From: Ruminococcus sp.
GTDB lineage: Bacteria > Bacillota > Clostridia > Oscillospirales > Acutalibacteraceae
Length of the DNA: 64,000 nucleotides
Assembly (NCBI GenBank): GCA_004558485.1
Contig: SFCS01000003.1
Coordinates: forward strand, 62,001 to 126,000
Direction of reading: 5' to 3'
Positions 17,442 to 25,770 of the stretch are shown piece by piece. The notes below the pieces were generated by a model, which searched no databases, was not told the DNA's origin, and saw only the letters and a program-made list of their open reading frames with translations. Numbering within the stretch: the stretch's first letter is position 1; the number at the start of each line of letters is the position of its first letter. Both the position numbers and the translations under genes were made by a program.

Positions 17442-19082
17442 TCAGTCGGTGTCGGTATCGGGATCGGCGGACGGTGCGGTCGTTTCCATGTTGCTCACCC
17501 GCAGGGTGATGGTGTCGCCGATGGAAAGCTTAGTGCCCGCCACGGGATCGGTGCCCTCGCACAGTCCCTTTTCATAGGTGGAGACATTGACGGTCAGCAC
17601 ATCCACCTTGAAGCCGAGCGCTTCGAGGTATTTCGTGGCATATTCCTGCGGCCAGCCGGCAACATCCGGCAGCGCGATCTGCTCGGGGCCCATGCTGATG
17701 ACCACCTTGATGACGGTCTCGGCGGCAGCGGCAGTGCCCGCAGCCGGCTCCTGCGACAGGATGACGCCTTTTTCCTTGCTCTTGTCGTATTGCATATACT
17801 GCACTTCCAGCTTGAAATCGCCGGTCATGGTGTTGCCCTTTTCGGTGAAATAGTTTTTGCCGACCACCGACGGGACGGAATAGCTGTTTTTCGGATCGAC
17901 ATAGGTCGTCGTCGCCTTCGACGGCGCGGTGGAAACGGTGGAGGGGGTCGTGTCGGAGGGGGACGGCGCCGGGGTCTTCGGGAACAGCACCATCAAAAGG
18001 ATGCCGGCAAGCACCGCCAGCACGATAAACACCGTGATGCCGATATACAGCGGATAGTGATTTTTCTTCTCCGCGGGCTTTTCCGCCCCTTCGTTTTCGT
18101 CCTCTTTGTCCTCCAAAAGGGCGTTGACGGCAGGCTCGGCGGTCAGCGCCTGACGAAATTCCTCGATCGTACCGATGCGCTTATCGGGGTCGGGCTGCAG
18201 GGCGTTGAAAAGCGCCAGTCCCACATTTTCCGGCAGCTCCTCGGCGACATCCGCAGGCAAAAACAAATCCTGCGCACCGCGGGCGCGCTGTGGCGCCTCG
18301 GGCGGCGTGTTGCCGGTCAGGGCGCAGAAAAGGGTGGCGGCAACGCCATAGACATCCGCCGCCGCGCCGCAGGTTTTTTTCGGCGCATACTGCTCCGGTG
18401 CGGAAAAGCCTGCCGAAAGGCGCGGCTTGATGGGCGAGCCGGTGGTGCGCGCCTGCGGAATGGCAAAGCTGCGCAGCCGCAGCTTGCCGTCGGGGGCGAT
18501 GAGAATGGTGTCGGGGCAGATGGCAAGATGGTATACCCCCGCGCGGTGCAGCGTGGACAGCGAGCTCAAAAGCTGCATGAATAGCGGGCGCAGTTCCGCA
18601 AAGGGAATCCTGCCGCGCGTTTTCAGCTCGCGGGCGAGGGACACACCCTCACAGTAGTCGCTGATGGCATACACGGTATCGTTTTCGGTGAAGATGTCAT
18701 ACAGCGGCAAAAGTGACGGCAGCTCCTTGAGCTTTGCCAGTGCGCGGACATTGGCGAGAAAGCTCTCGCGGCAGGTGTCGAACGCCTCTTCCTTTCCCGC
18801 GACGGGAACGACGCCGCCCTCACGGGTGCGCTCGCAGAAATCCGCCGGGAAAAATTCGCGGATATACACCCGCTCCTTGAGCAGCTTGTCATAGCCCACA
18901 TAGATGCAGGCGTCGCCGTAAGAGCCGAGCGCTCTGCCCACCATATAGTGATCGGAGAGCACCGTTCCCGCGGGGAGATAGCCCTGCGGGTTGTGCTTAT
19001 CCGTCGCATAGCGGCAGTGGGGGCAGACGGTGTCCTCCTCCGCGAGCGGCTGCATACAGTTCATACACAGTTTCCGGTCCAT
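17442..19082 (-). CDS. PASTA-domain pseudokinase with zinc ribbon
   Basis: A 546-residue membrane protein: N-terminal zinc ribbon (CMNC at 6-9, CPHC at 20-23), a kinase-fold domain (about 40-320), a membrane helix (about 343-367), a Ser/Thr/Pro linker and two extracellular PASTA-like repeats (about 395-533, VPSVVGKNYF and LPDVAGWPQE). The kinase hallmarks are lost: the VAIK lysine is arginine (VYIREFFP, R75), the alpha-C glutamate is N111, HRD is HLA (185-187), the following asparagine is T192, and DFG is SFA (205-207). Structural motifs APEQY and DVYGVAATL remain. It is therefore probably a PASTA sensor without phosphotransfer. ATG 19082, eight bases after AAAGGAG, is preferred to the TTG at 19085. 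Confidence 0.85.
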   Translation of the reverse strand: MDRKLCMNCMQPLAEEDTVCPHCRYATDKHNPQGYLPAGTVLSDHYMVGRALGSYGDACIYVGYDKLLKERVYIREFFPADFCERTREGGVVPVAGKEEAFDTCRESFLANVRALAKLKELPSLLPLYDIFTENDTVYAISDYCEGVSLARELKTRGRIPFAELRPLFMQLLSSLSTLHRAGVYHLAICPDTILIAPDGKLRLRSFAIPQARTTGSPIKPRLSAGFSAPEQYAPKKTCGAAADVYGVAATLFCALTGNTPPEAPQRARGAQDLFLPADVAEELPENVGLALFNALQPDPDKRIGTIEEFRQALTAEPAVNALLEDKEDENEGAEKPAEKKNHYPLYIGITVFIVLAVLAGILLMVLFPKTPAPSPSDTTPSTVSTAPSKATTTYVDPKNSYSVPSVVGKNYFTEKGNTMTGDFKLEVQYMQYDKSKEKGVILSQEPAAGTAAAAETVIKVVISMGPEQIALPDVAGWPQEYATKYLEALGFKVDVLTVNVSTYEKGLCEGTDPVAGTKLSIGDTITLRVSNMETTAPSADPDTDTD

Positions 19083-19099
19083 CAAAATTGCTCCTTTCG

Positions 19100-20043
19100 T
19101 CAGCTCCGCATGGCTGCGGTGCGCTTTTGCTGCCGGATGTCCTTTCCGACAAACAGCAGCGGTTCAAAGGCTCCTGTGATGCGGGAGACGGTCTGATCGC
19201 CGTAGCGGCTCTGCAGCCCCTCCTGCGTGAGATTGGTGCTGATGACGGTGGGCAGACCGTCCAGCATGCGGGTGTTGATAATGGTATACAAAGTGGCGGC
19301 AACAAAGGAGGTCTCAAACTCCGTGCCCAGGTCGTCGATCACCAAAAGGTCGCAGGAAAGCACCGTTTCCAGCGTGTTGCCGCTGCGTCTGCCGAAATGC
19401 TCCTCCTCGAGAAGACCGAAGAGCCGCCCCGCGGGCTGATAGACACATGCGTTTTGCCCGTTCCCGTTGCTCCGCGCAGCAAAAGCGACGGCGCGTGGGC
19501 GGAAAAGGCGGCAGCGTATTGCTCACAATAGGCGAAAATGCGCCGCATCCGCTCCCGCGGCGAGAGAGCCCGTTCGGCGGGCGGCGTGTCGTCATAAAAG
19601 CTAAGCGACAGGTCTGAGAAGCGTTTCGGGTCGCTCGACAGCCCCTTGCACACCCGCGCCGCCGCCTGCTCCTTGAGAAGCTTTGACAGGCAGGTGCACA
19701 TGTTGCCGCCGTGATATCCCGTGTCGTCGCAGAGCGGGCAGGTATACAGCGGGGCGAAATTGCGCACCCCAAAGCCGCCCTTTTGCAGCAGCTCTGCCAT
19801 CTCCGCCTGCAGGCGTTCGTTTTCCGCCTGGATGCGGGCGATGGCGTCGTCGATGTTGCCGCCTTCCAAAATGGCGTGGGCGATGTGCGTGCCGGTGGCG
19901 GCAAGCGCCGCGTCGATCTCCTTGAGACGCGGGAGCTGTGCGCACGCTTTTTCCCGCAGCAGGGCAGCGTCCTGCTGGGCTGCAGCACGCCGCGCCGCCA
20001 GCGTTTTCACGGCAGCGGCATAGATTTCCGGATCATAAGCCAT
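19100..20043 (-). pseudogene. DnaC/DnaI-like helicase loader, frameshifted by an internal deletion
   Basis: The first part (start 20043, MAYDPEIYAAA) has a coiled-coil N-domain, a four-cysteine cluster (TCPLCDDTGYHGGNMCTC) and Walker A GATGTGKTH at 19448-19475. Immediately after it the frame fails. Another frame continues with the expected VYQPAGRLFGLLEEEHFG, Walker B LLVIDDLGTEF, sensor TVISTNLT and the ending GKDIRQQKR, to a stop at 19100. About 15 residues between GKTH and VYQP are missing, a loss of 3n+1 bases near 19437-19449. As read, the AAA+ domain is destroyed. A helicase loader is normally essential, so an assembly error or a second copy elsewhere is possible. Gap to the DnaD gene is 6 bp. 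Confidence 0.8.
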
Positions 20044-20049
20044 TTTGTC

Positions 20050-21033
20050 TCAACTCTTTTCTTTGTCGGCGGGCAGGGAGGGCACATAGTCCTCCAAAAG
20101 CTGCTCATACCCTTTGAGGTCGAGCGAGCTCTCCTCTGTCTGTGCGCGTCTTTTCGCGGCGGGCTTCATGCTGCGCCGCAGCGCCTTTTTCGCCTCTTTG
20201 GGATCGGTGATGCCGTTTTCGTGCCAGTCGGTCAGGACGGTGTTGGCATAGGCGATCGGGGACGATCTGCCGTTTTCGGCGGCGTATTGCAGCGCCACCG
20301 TCACCAGCTCCTCCGACATGCCCCAGACATACAGCCAGGTGTGTGCCATGTCGCGGCTGCGGCGGTCAAGCTCGCGCGCCCGTCCGAGAATACGCCGCAC
20401 GCGGGCGGCGGCGTCATCCTTTTGCTCCAAAATGCGCAGATATTCCTCCGCGGCGGGCAGCGTGCTGATGCCGCCGTCCAGCCAGTTCAGAGCGACTGTC
20501 TCGACATAGCGCATGTTGATTTTTCCGTGCGCCACGGCATAGGCGACCACCAAAAGGATCACATCGGCGGGGATGCCCGCCGTGTCATATAAGTACAGCA
20601 AGGTTTCCATGTTGCCCGGGGTGATGGGCTTGCCGAAACGCGCCGACACCGAGAAAAGCAGGTTCGAGAAGGTCTCGTCCTCCTTTTCCTTTTGCAGCAC
20701 CTCCGTCATCTGCGGCTTCACGGGCTGCGGTCTTGCGACGGGGGCGGGCGTTTCCGTTACCTTTGCGGGGGCGGGAGGCTCCTTCGGCATTTCCTCACCC
20801 TCGCCGATGAGGATGCCCGCAGCCTTCCAATATTGCAGCGCCTCATACACGGCGTCCGTCGGCTTATGCAGCATTTTCGCACAGGCGTGCAGGTTGAAAG
20901 CGTCGCCGTCCGCCGCAAATTCCAGCAGCACGCGCCATTGCAGCGGGCTCGCCAGCCCGATATGCTCTCTCACCGCCGCAGCGGGCAGCACGCACACGCT
21001 GCACAGCGCCGCAGGATCCCAGCGCCATGCCAT
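20050..21033 (-). CDS. DnaD domain protein (replication initiation)
   Basis: A 327-residue protein with an N-terminal winged-helix region, a Pro/Ala/Glu linker (about 95-125), and two copies of the DnaD/DnaB_2 helical domain, each with the Y-x6-NW/DW type motif: NMRYVETVALNWLDGGI and IAYANTVLTDWHENGI. These proteins remodel DNA at origins and help load the helicase in Bacillota. The ATG at 21033 follows GGGGGTGG; an upstream in-frame ATG at 21063 lacks a ribosome site. It is the first gene of an operon with the helicase loader, pseudokinase and DUF1015 genes. Confidence 0.85.
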   Translation of the reverse strand: MAWRWDPAALCSVCVLPAAAVREHIGLASPLQWRVLLEFAADGDAFNLHACAKMLHKPTDAVYEALQYWKAAGILIGEGEEMPKEPPAPAKVTETPAPVARPQPVKPQMTEVLQKEKEDETFSNLLFSVSARFGKPITPGNMETLLYLYDTAGIPADVILLVVAYAVAHGKINMRYVETVALNWLDGGISTLPAAEEYLRILEQKDDAAARVRRILGRARELDRRSRDMAHTWLYVWGMSEELVTVALQYAAENGRSSPIAYANTVLTDWHENGITDPKEAKKALRRSMKPAAKRRAQTEESSLDLKGYEQLLEDYVPSLPADKEKS

Positions 21034-21068
21034 ATGCCGCCACCCCCTATGGTACAAAATCACAACTT

Positions 21069-21097
21069 ATCATACCATCTTTTCCTTCCGAGTGCAA
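21069..21097 (-). promoter_or_regulatory. promoter of the dnaD-like operon
   Basis: On the minus strand TTGCAC and TATGAT are separated by 17 bp. The -10 box is about 36 bases upstream of the start at 21033. The CIRCE element starts 16 bases beyond the -35 box, so HrcA could affect this promoter only weakly, if at all. Confidence 0.6.
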
Positions 21098-21112
21098 GCC
21101 TATTTTGCGGTT

Positions 21113-21139
21113 TTAGCACTCTAACTTAAAGAGTGCTAA
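21113..21139 (+). promoter_or_regulatory. CIRCE element (HrcA operator)
   Basis: A perfect CIRCE: TTAGCACTC, nine spacer bases, GAGTGCTAA. It lies 67 bases upstream of the clpB start codon. HrcA is known to bind this element and repress chaperone genes. The clpB promoter itself is not obvious; TACAAT at 21144-21149 and TATAGT at 21179-21184 are possible -10 boxes. Confidence 0.95.
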
Positions 21140-21205
21140 TTTTTACAATTTCGTTACAAATTCTCGGGAAAAAGAGCGTATAGTATAGGAAAAGGAGTGA
21201 TGAAT

Positions 21206-23797
21206 ATGAACGCACAGAAATTGACGCAAAAATCATTGGAGGCCGTGCAGGCGGCACAGGATCTTGCCGTTTCGGGCGGACATATACAGATAGAGCCGCT
21301 GCATTTGCTGTCGGCGCTTTTGTCGCAGCAGGAGGGACTTATCCCGTCGCTGCTGCAAAAGATGGGAAAAGACCCGAGGGCGCTTTCTGCACGGGTGAAT
21401 ACTCGTCTTGACGGTATGCCGCGGGTGAGCGGACCGGGCAGAGAGCCCGACAAGGTGTATATTTCTGCCGCGACCGACGCGGTGCTGTCCGGCGCGGAAA
21501 AGCTGGCGGCGAACATGAAGGATGAATATGTCTCGGTGGAGCATCTGTTCCTGTCGCTCATCGAAAACGGCGACCGCGACACGGCAGCCGTTTTGTCGGA
21601 GGCGGGCATCAAAAAGGATGCGTTTCTGCAGGCGCTTGCCGCCGTGCGGGGCAACACCCGCGTGACGGGCGACTCGCCGGAGACGACCTATGACGCGCTG
21701 AAAAAATACGGCGCGGACCTGACCGCCCGTGCCCGCGACAAAAAGACCGACCCCGTCATCGGGCGGGACGACGAAATTCGGAATGTCATCCGCATTTTGT
21801 CCCGCAAGACCAAGAACAACCCCGTACTCATCGGCGAGCCGGGCGTCGGCAAGACCGCCATCGTCGAGGGGCTGGCACAGCGTATCGTCAAGGGCGATGT
21901 CCCGATCAATCTGCGGGACAAGACCGTGTTTTCGCTGGACATGGGCGCGCTCATTGCGGGCGCGAAATACCGCGGCGAGTTTGAGGAACGCCTCAAGGCG
22001 GTCCTGGGCGAGGTCGCAAAGAGCGAGGGCAAAATTCTTTTGTTCATCGACGAGCTGCACACCATCGTCGGCGCGGGCAAGACCGACGGCGCGATGGATG
22101 CGGGCAACCTCCTAAAGCCGATGCTGGCGCGCGGCGAGCTGCACTGTATCGGTGCGACGACGCTCGACGAATATCGCCAGTATATCGAAAAGGATCCCGC
22201 ACTCGAAAGACGGTTTCAGCCGGTTTTGGTGGAGGAGCCGTCCGTGGAGGACACCATCGCCATTTTGCGCGGTCTGAAGGAGCGCTATGAGGTGTATCAC
22301 GGCGTGAAAATTCAGGATTCCGCCATCATCGCCGCTGCGACGCTGTCCCATCGGTATATCACCGACCGTTTTCTGCCGGACAAGGCGATCGACCTCATCG
22401 ATGAGGCATGTGCCATGATCCGCACCGAAATGGACTCCATGCCGACCGAGCTGGATGTGGTGGAGCGCAAGATCATTCAGCTGGAGATCGAGGAGGCGGC
22501 GCTGAAAAAGGAAAGCGACAAGCTGGCGCAGGCGCATCTGGAAGAAATTCAGAAGGAGCTTTCCGAGCTGCGCGCCGACCTGGCAGAGAAAAAGGCGAAG
22601 TGGGAAAACGAAAAGGCGGAGATCGGTAAGGTGCAGAGCCTGCGTGCGCAGATCGAAAAGCTGGGCGCGGAGATCGAACGCGCCGAGGAAAACCACGATC
22701 TCAACCGCGCTGCCGAGCTGAAATACGGCACGCTGCCCACGCTGCAAAAGCAACTGCAGGCGGCGGAGGCGGAAAGTGAGGAGCACCACGGCAGCTATCT
22801 GCGGGACAAGGTGACGGACGAGGAGATCGCCCGCATCGTGGAGCGCTGGACGGGTATCCCCGTAGCGCGGCTGATGGAGGGCGAGCGGGACAAGCTGCTG
22901 CATCTCGAAGAGATCCTGCACCGCCGCGTGATCGGGCAGGATGAAGCGGTAACGCGCGTTTCCGAGGCTATCCTGCGCGCCAGAGCGGGTATTCAGGATC
23001 CCAACCGCCCGATCGGATCGTTCCTGTTTTTGGGACCGACGGGCGTCGGCAAGACGGAGCTTGCCAAGGCGCTTGCGGAATGTCTTTTCGACGATGAACA
23101 GAACATCGTGCGCATTGATATGAGCGAATATATGGAAAAATTCGCCGTGTCGCGCCTCATCGGCGCACCTCCCGGATATGTCGGCTATGAGGAGGGCGGT
23201 CAGCTCACCGAGGCGGTGCGCAGAAAGCCCTATTCCGTGGTGCTGTTTGACGAGGTGGAAAAGGCGCACCCCGATGTGTTCAATATCCTCCTGCAGGTGC
23301 TCGACGACGGGCGCATCACCGATTCGCAGGGACGCACGGTGGACTTCAAGAACACCATCATCATCCTGACCTCGAACCTCGGCTCTAACATCCTGCTCGA
23401 CAGCATGGAGCAGCACGGCTGCATCACCGACGAGGCGAAGGCGGAGATCGATGCGCTTTTGAAACGCTCGTTCCGTCCGGAGTTTTTGAACCGTCTCGAC
23501 GAGATCGTCTACTATCATCCGCTCGACAAGAAAGCGGTCACGGGCATTGTCGATCTGCTGCTCGCCGACCTCAACCGCCGCCTGACGGACAAACAGCTTT
23601 CCTGCACCGTCACGCCTGCGGCAAAGGCGTTCATCGTGGACAACGGCTTTGATCCGCAGTTCGGCGCGCGTCCGCTGCGCCGTTTCATCCAAAGCCAGGT
23701 GGAAACGCTGCTCGGCAGAGAGATCATCGAAAAGGATCCCGCGCCGGGCACGAACCTCACGGTGGATGTCGAAAACGAACGGCTGGTCGTGCGGTAA
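21206..23797 (+). CDS. clpB: ATP-dependent disaggregase ClpB
   Basis: A full-length 863-residue ClpB (Hsp100). The N-domain begins MNAQKLTQKSLEAVQ. The first AAA+ module has Walker A GEPGVGKTA (~211) and Walker B ILLFIDELHT, then the coiled-coil middle domain (about 405-530), and the second module with GPTGVGKTE (~611) and SVVLFDEVEKAHPD. The middle domain separates it from ClpC/ClpA. It rescues aggregated proteins with DnaK. GTG 21197 and ATG 21200 are too close to GGAG (21194-21197); ATG 21206, eight bases away, is the likely start. Control by the CIRCE element upstream makes it part of the HrcA heat-shock regulon. Confidence 0.97.
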   Translation: MNAQKLTQKSLEAVQAAQDLAVSGGHIQIEPLHLLSALLSQQEGLIPSLLQKMGKDPRALSARVNTRLDGMPRVSGPGREPDKVYISAATDAVLSGAEKLAANMKDEYVSVEHLFLSLIENGDRDTAAVLSEAGIKKDAFLQALAAVRGNTRVTGDSPETTYDALKKYGADLTARARDKKTDPVIGRDDEIRNVIRILSRKTKNNPVLIGEPGVGKTAIVEGLAQRIVKGDVPINLRDKTVFSLDMGALIAGAKYRGEFEERLKAVLGEVAKSEGKILLFIDELHTIVGAGKTDGAMDAGNLLKPMLARGELHCIGATTLDEYRQYIEKDPALERRFQPVLVEEPSVEDTIAILRGLKERYEVYHGVKIQDSAIIAAATLSHRYITDRFLPDKAIDLIDEACAMIRTEMDSMPTELDVVERKIIQLEIEEAALKKESDKLAQAHLEEIQKELSELRADLAEKKAKWENEKAEIGKVQSLRAQIEKLGAEIERAEENHDLNRAAELKYGTLPTLQKQLQAAEAESEEHHGSYLRDKVTDEEIARIVERWTGIPVARLMEGERDKLLHLEEILHRRVIGQDEAVTRVSEAILRARAGIQDPNRPIGSFLFLGPTGVGKTELAKALAECLFDDEQNIVRIDMSEYMEKFAVSRLIGAPPGYVGYEEGGQLTEAVRRKPYSVVLFDEVEKAHPDVFNILLQVLDDGRITDSQGRTVDFKNTIIILTSNLGSNILLDSMEQHGCITDEAKAEIDALLKRSFRPEFLNRLDEIVYYHPLDKKAVTGIVDLLLADLNRRLTDKQLSCTVTPAAKAFIVDNGFDPQFGARPLRRFIQSQVETLLGREIIEKDPAPGTNLTVDVENERLVVR

Positions 23798-23810
23798 GAC
23801 GGTTTTTTGG

Positions 23811-23840
23811 GGGGAACTGCTATGCAGTTCCCCTTTTTTT
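23811..23840 (+). terminator. clpB terminator
   Basis: GGGGAACTGC (23811-23820), loop TAT, GCAGTTCCCC (23824-23833), then T7. A textbook Rho-independent terminator 13 bases after the clpB stop. Confidence 0.93.
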
Positions 23841-23867
23841 GACAAACGGGCGGGGAAATGATAGAAT
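23839..23867 (+). promoter_or_regulatory. hemW promoter
   Basis: TTGACA and TAGAAT are separated by 17 bp. The -35 box starts in the T-run of the clpB terminator, and the -10 box is about 23 bases before the hemW start. Confidence 0.7.
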
Positions 23868-23889
23868 AAATAGGAAAAGGGGGGCTTTC

Positions 23890-24999
23890 ATGACCGGAAT
23901 ATATGTGCATGTGCCGTTTTGCGTCTCGAAGTGCCCCTATTGCGATTTTTATTCGCTGCCGCTTTCAAGCGTTGACGCAGATATGCGGGCGCGGTATGCG
24001 GCGGCTGTTGTGCGGGAAATGGAGCGGTATGACGGCGTTTGTGCCGACACGCTGTATTTCGGCGGTGGCACGCCGTCACTGCTCGGCGGCGAAAATCTCG
24101 CCGCCGTCATCGCGGCGGCAAGGAAGTGCTTTTCGCTGTCGGATGACGCGGAGGTGACGCTGGAGGCAAACCCCGCGGACGATCTCTGTGAAACCCTCGC
24201 CGCCTTTGCCGCTGCGGGCGGCAATCGGCTGTCGCTCGGCATGCAGGCGTCGTCCGCCGACCGTCTGAAAACGCTCGGCAGGCGGCACACGCCGCGTGAT
24301 GTGGCGTGCACGGTCGCGGACGCCCGCAGGGCGGGGATCACGAACCTTTCGCTCGACCTGATGCTGGCGGTGCCGGGGCAGGATGCGGCGGCGGCCTTGG
24401 CGGATGTCGAGACCTGCGCGGCGCTCGGCGTGCAGCATGTCTCCGCCTATCTCCTCAAAATCGAGGAGGGCACGCCGTTTGAAAAAATGCGGGACACGCT
24501 CTCCCTGCCGGACGACGATGCGGCGGCGGAGCTGTATCTCACCGCAGTCGCGGCGCTTGAAAGAGCGGGCTTTGCGCAATATGAAATTTCAAACTTTTCA
24601 AAGGCGGGCTTTGAGAGCCGCCACAACCTCAAATATTGGACGGGTGAGCCGTATCTCGGCTTCGGTCCTGCCGCCCATTCCTTTTTCGGCGGAAAGCGGT
24701 TTTTCTATCCGCGCGATCTTGCCGCCTTCATGGCGGGCGGCGGGACGGTCGCGGAGGAGGACGACGCGCTGCCGGCGGGGAGCGAGGAGGAATTTGCGCT
24801 TTTGCGGCTGCGCCTGACGGCGGGGCTTTCCGCCGCAGCCTTCAAAGAGCAGTTCAAAAAGGCGCTGCCGCCCGCGTGGATCGCGCGGGCAAGGACGCTG
24901 CCGCCGACGCTTTTGCGGGTGACGGACGCAGGCATCGCGCTGACGCCTGCGGGATTTTTAATTTCCAATACACTCATTGCACACATACTGAATTTATGA
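23890..24999 (+). CDS. hemW: HemW, radical SAM haem chaperone
   Basis: A 370-residue radical SAM protein. IYVHVPFCVSKCPYCDFYS holds the CX3CX2C iron-sulfur motif near the N-terminus, followed by YFGGGTPS (SAM contact) and, late in the barrel, SRHNLKYW. The family was long annotated as oxygen-independent coproporphyrinogen III oxidase, but HemW members bind and transfer haem and lack the oxidase activity. The ATG at 23890 follows AAAAGGGGGG; the in-frame extension to 23839 covers the promoter. It is monocistronic between clpB and a two-component system. Confidence 0.93.
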   Translation: MTGIYVHVPFCVSKCPYCDFYSLPLSSVDADMRARYAAAVVREMERYDGVCADTLYFGGGTPSLLGGENLAAVIAAARKCFSLSDDAEVTLEANPADDLCETLAAFAAAGGNRLSLGMQASSADRLKTLGRRHTPRDVACTVADARRAGITNLSLDLMLAVPGQDAAAALADVETCAALGVQHVSAYLLKIEEGTPFEKMRDTLSLPDDDAAAELYLTAVAALERAGFAQYEISNFSKAGFESRHNLKYWTGEPYLGFGPAAHSFFGGKRFFYPRDLAAFMAGGGTVAEEDDALPAGSEEEFALLRLRLTAGLSAAAFKEQFKKALPPAWIARARTLPPTLLRVTDAGIALTPAGFLISNTLIAHILNL

Positions 25000-25060
25000 T
25001 TTGTTCATACACCCGGCGGAAAATGAAAGTATACTGAAAGAAAAAGGAAGGGGAATGACA

Positions 25061-25765
25061 ATGGCTGCACTGAAAATCATGGTCGTGGACGACGACAGCA
25101 ACATCTGTGAACTGTTGCGGCTCTATCTGGAAAAGGAAGGGTATGAGGCGGTGATCGAGGAAAACGGCGCGCTGGCGCTCGAGCATTTCGACCGCGAGCA
25201 GCCCGATCTGATCCTTTTGGATGTGATGATGCCGCAGCTGGACGGCTGGCAGGTCTGCCGCGAGCTGCGCAAGAAATCCGATGTGCCGATCATCATGCTC
25301 ACCGCCAAGGGCGAGGTCTTTGATAAGGTCTTGGGACTGGAGCTCGGCGCCGACGATTACATCGTCAAGCCCTTTGAGACAAAGGAGGTCATGGCGCGTA
25401 TCAAGGCGGTGCTGCGCCGCAGCGGCGCGGACGGGCAGAAAAAGTATCGGGAGCTCCGCTATGACAAGCTGTCCATCAACATGGAAACCTTCGAAATGCG
25501 CGTCAACGGCAAGCCGGTGGACACGCCGCCGAAGGAAATGGAGCTTATATATCACCTGGCGAGCAATCCGAACCGCGTTTTCACCCGCGATCAGCTGCTC
25601 GACGAGGTGTGGGGCTTTGAATATTACGGCGACAGCCGCACCGTCGATGTGCACATCAAGCGGCTGAGAGAAAAGCTCGACGGTGTTTCGCCGCAGTGGA
25701 CGCTCAAGACCGTTTGGGGCGTCGGGTACAAATTTGAGGTCAAGGACGACTTCAAAGGAGACTGA
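25061..25765 (+). CDS. OmpR-family response regulator
   Basis: A 234-residue response regulator. The receiver domain has the acidic pair in VVDDDSN, the phospho-acceptor aspartate in LILLDVMMP (~53), the conserved T in IIMLTAKG and K in DDYIVKPF. The C-terminal winged helix is of the OmpR/PhoB type, ending RLREKLDGVS...KTVWGVGYKF. Two ATGs (25055 and 25061) lie behind AGGAAGGGG; 25061 has the better spacing. It is five bp upstream of its cognate histidine kinase. The linked HtrA gene is a plausible target. Confidence 0.93.
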   Translation: MAALKIMVVDDDSNICELLRLYLEKEGYEAVIEENGALALEHFDREQPDLILLDVMMPQLDGWQVCRELRKKSDVPIIMLTAKGEVFDKVLGLELGADDYIVKPFETKEVMARIKAVLRRSGADGQKKYRELRYDKLSINMETFEMRVNGKPVDTPPKEMELIYHLASNPNRVFTRDQLLDEVWGFEYYGDSRTVDVHIKRLREKLDGVSPQWTLKTVWGVGYKFEVKDDFKGD

Positions 25766-25770
25766 CGGCG

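Noticed and set aside
22112..23845. A 577-codon minus-strand frame opposite clpB
   Set aside because: It lies entirely opposite conserved ClpB sequence, has no ribosome site and gives a low-complexity His/Arg/Leu-rich product.
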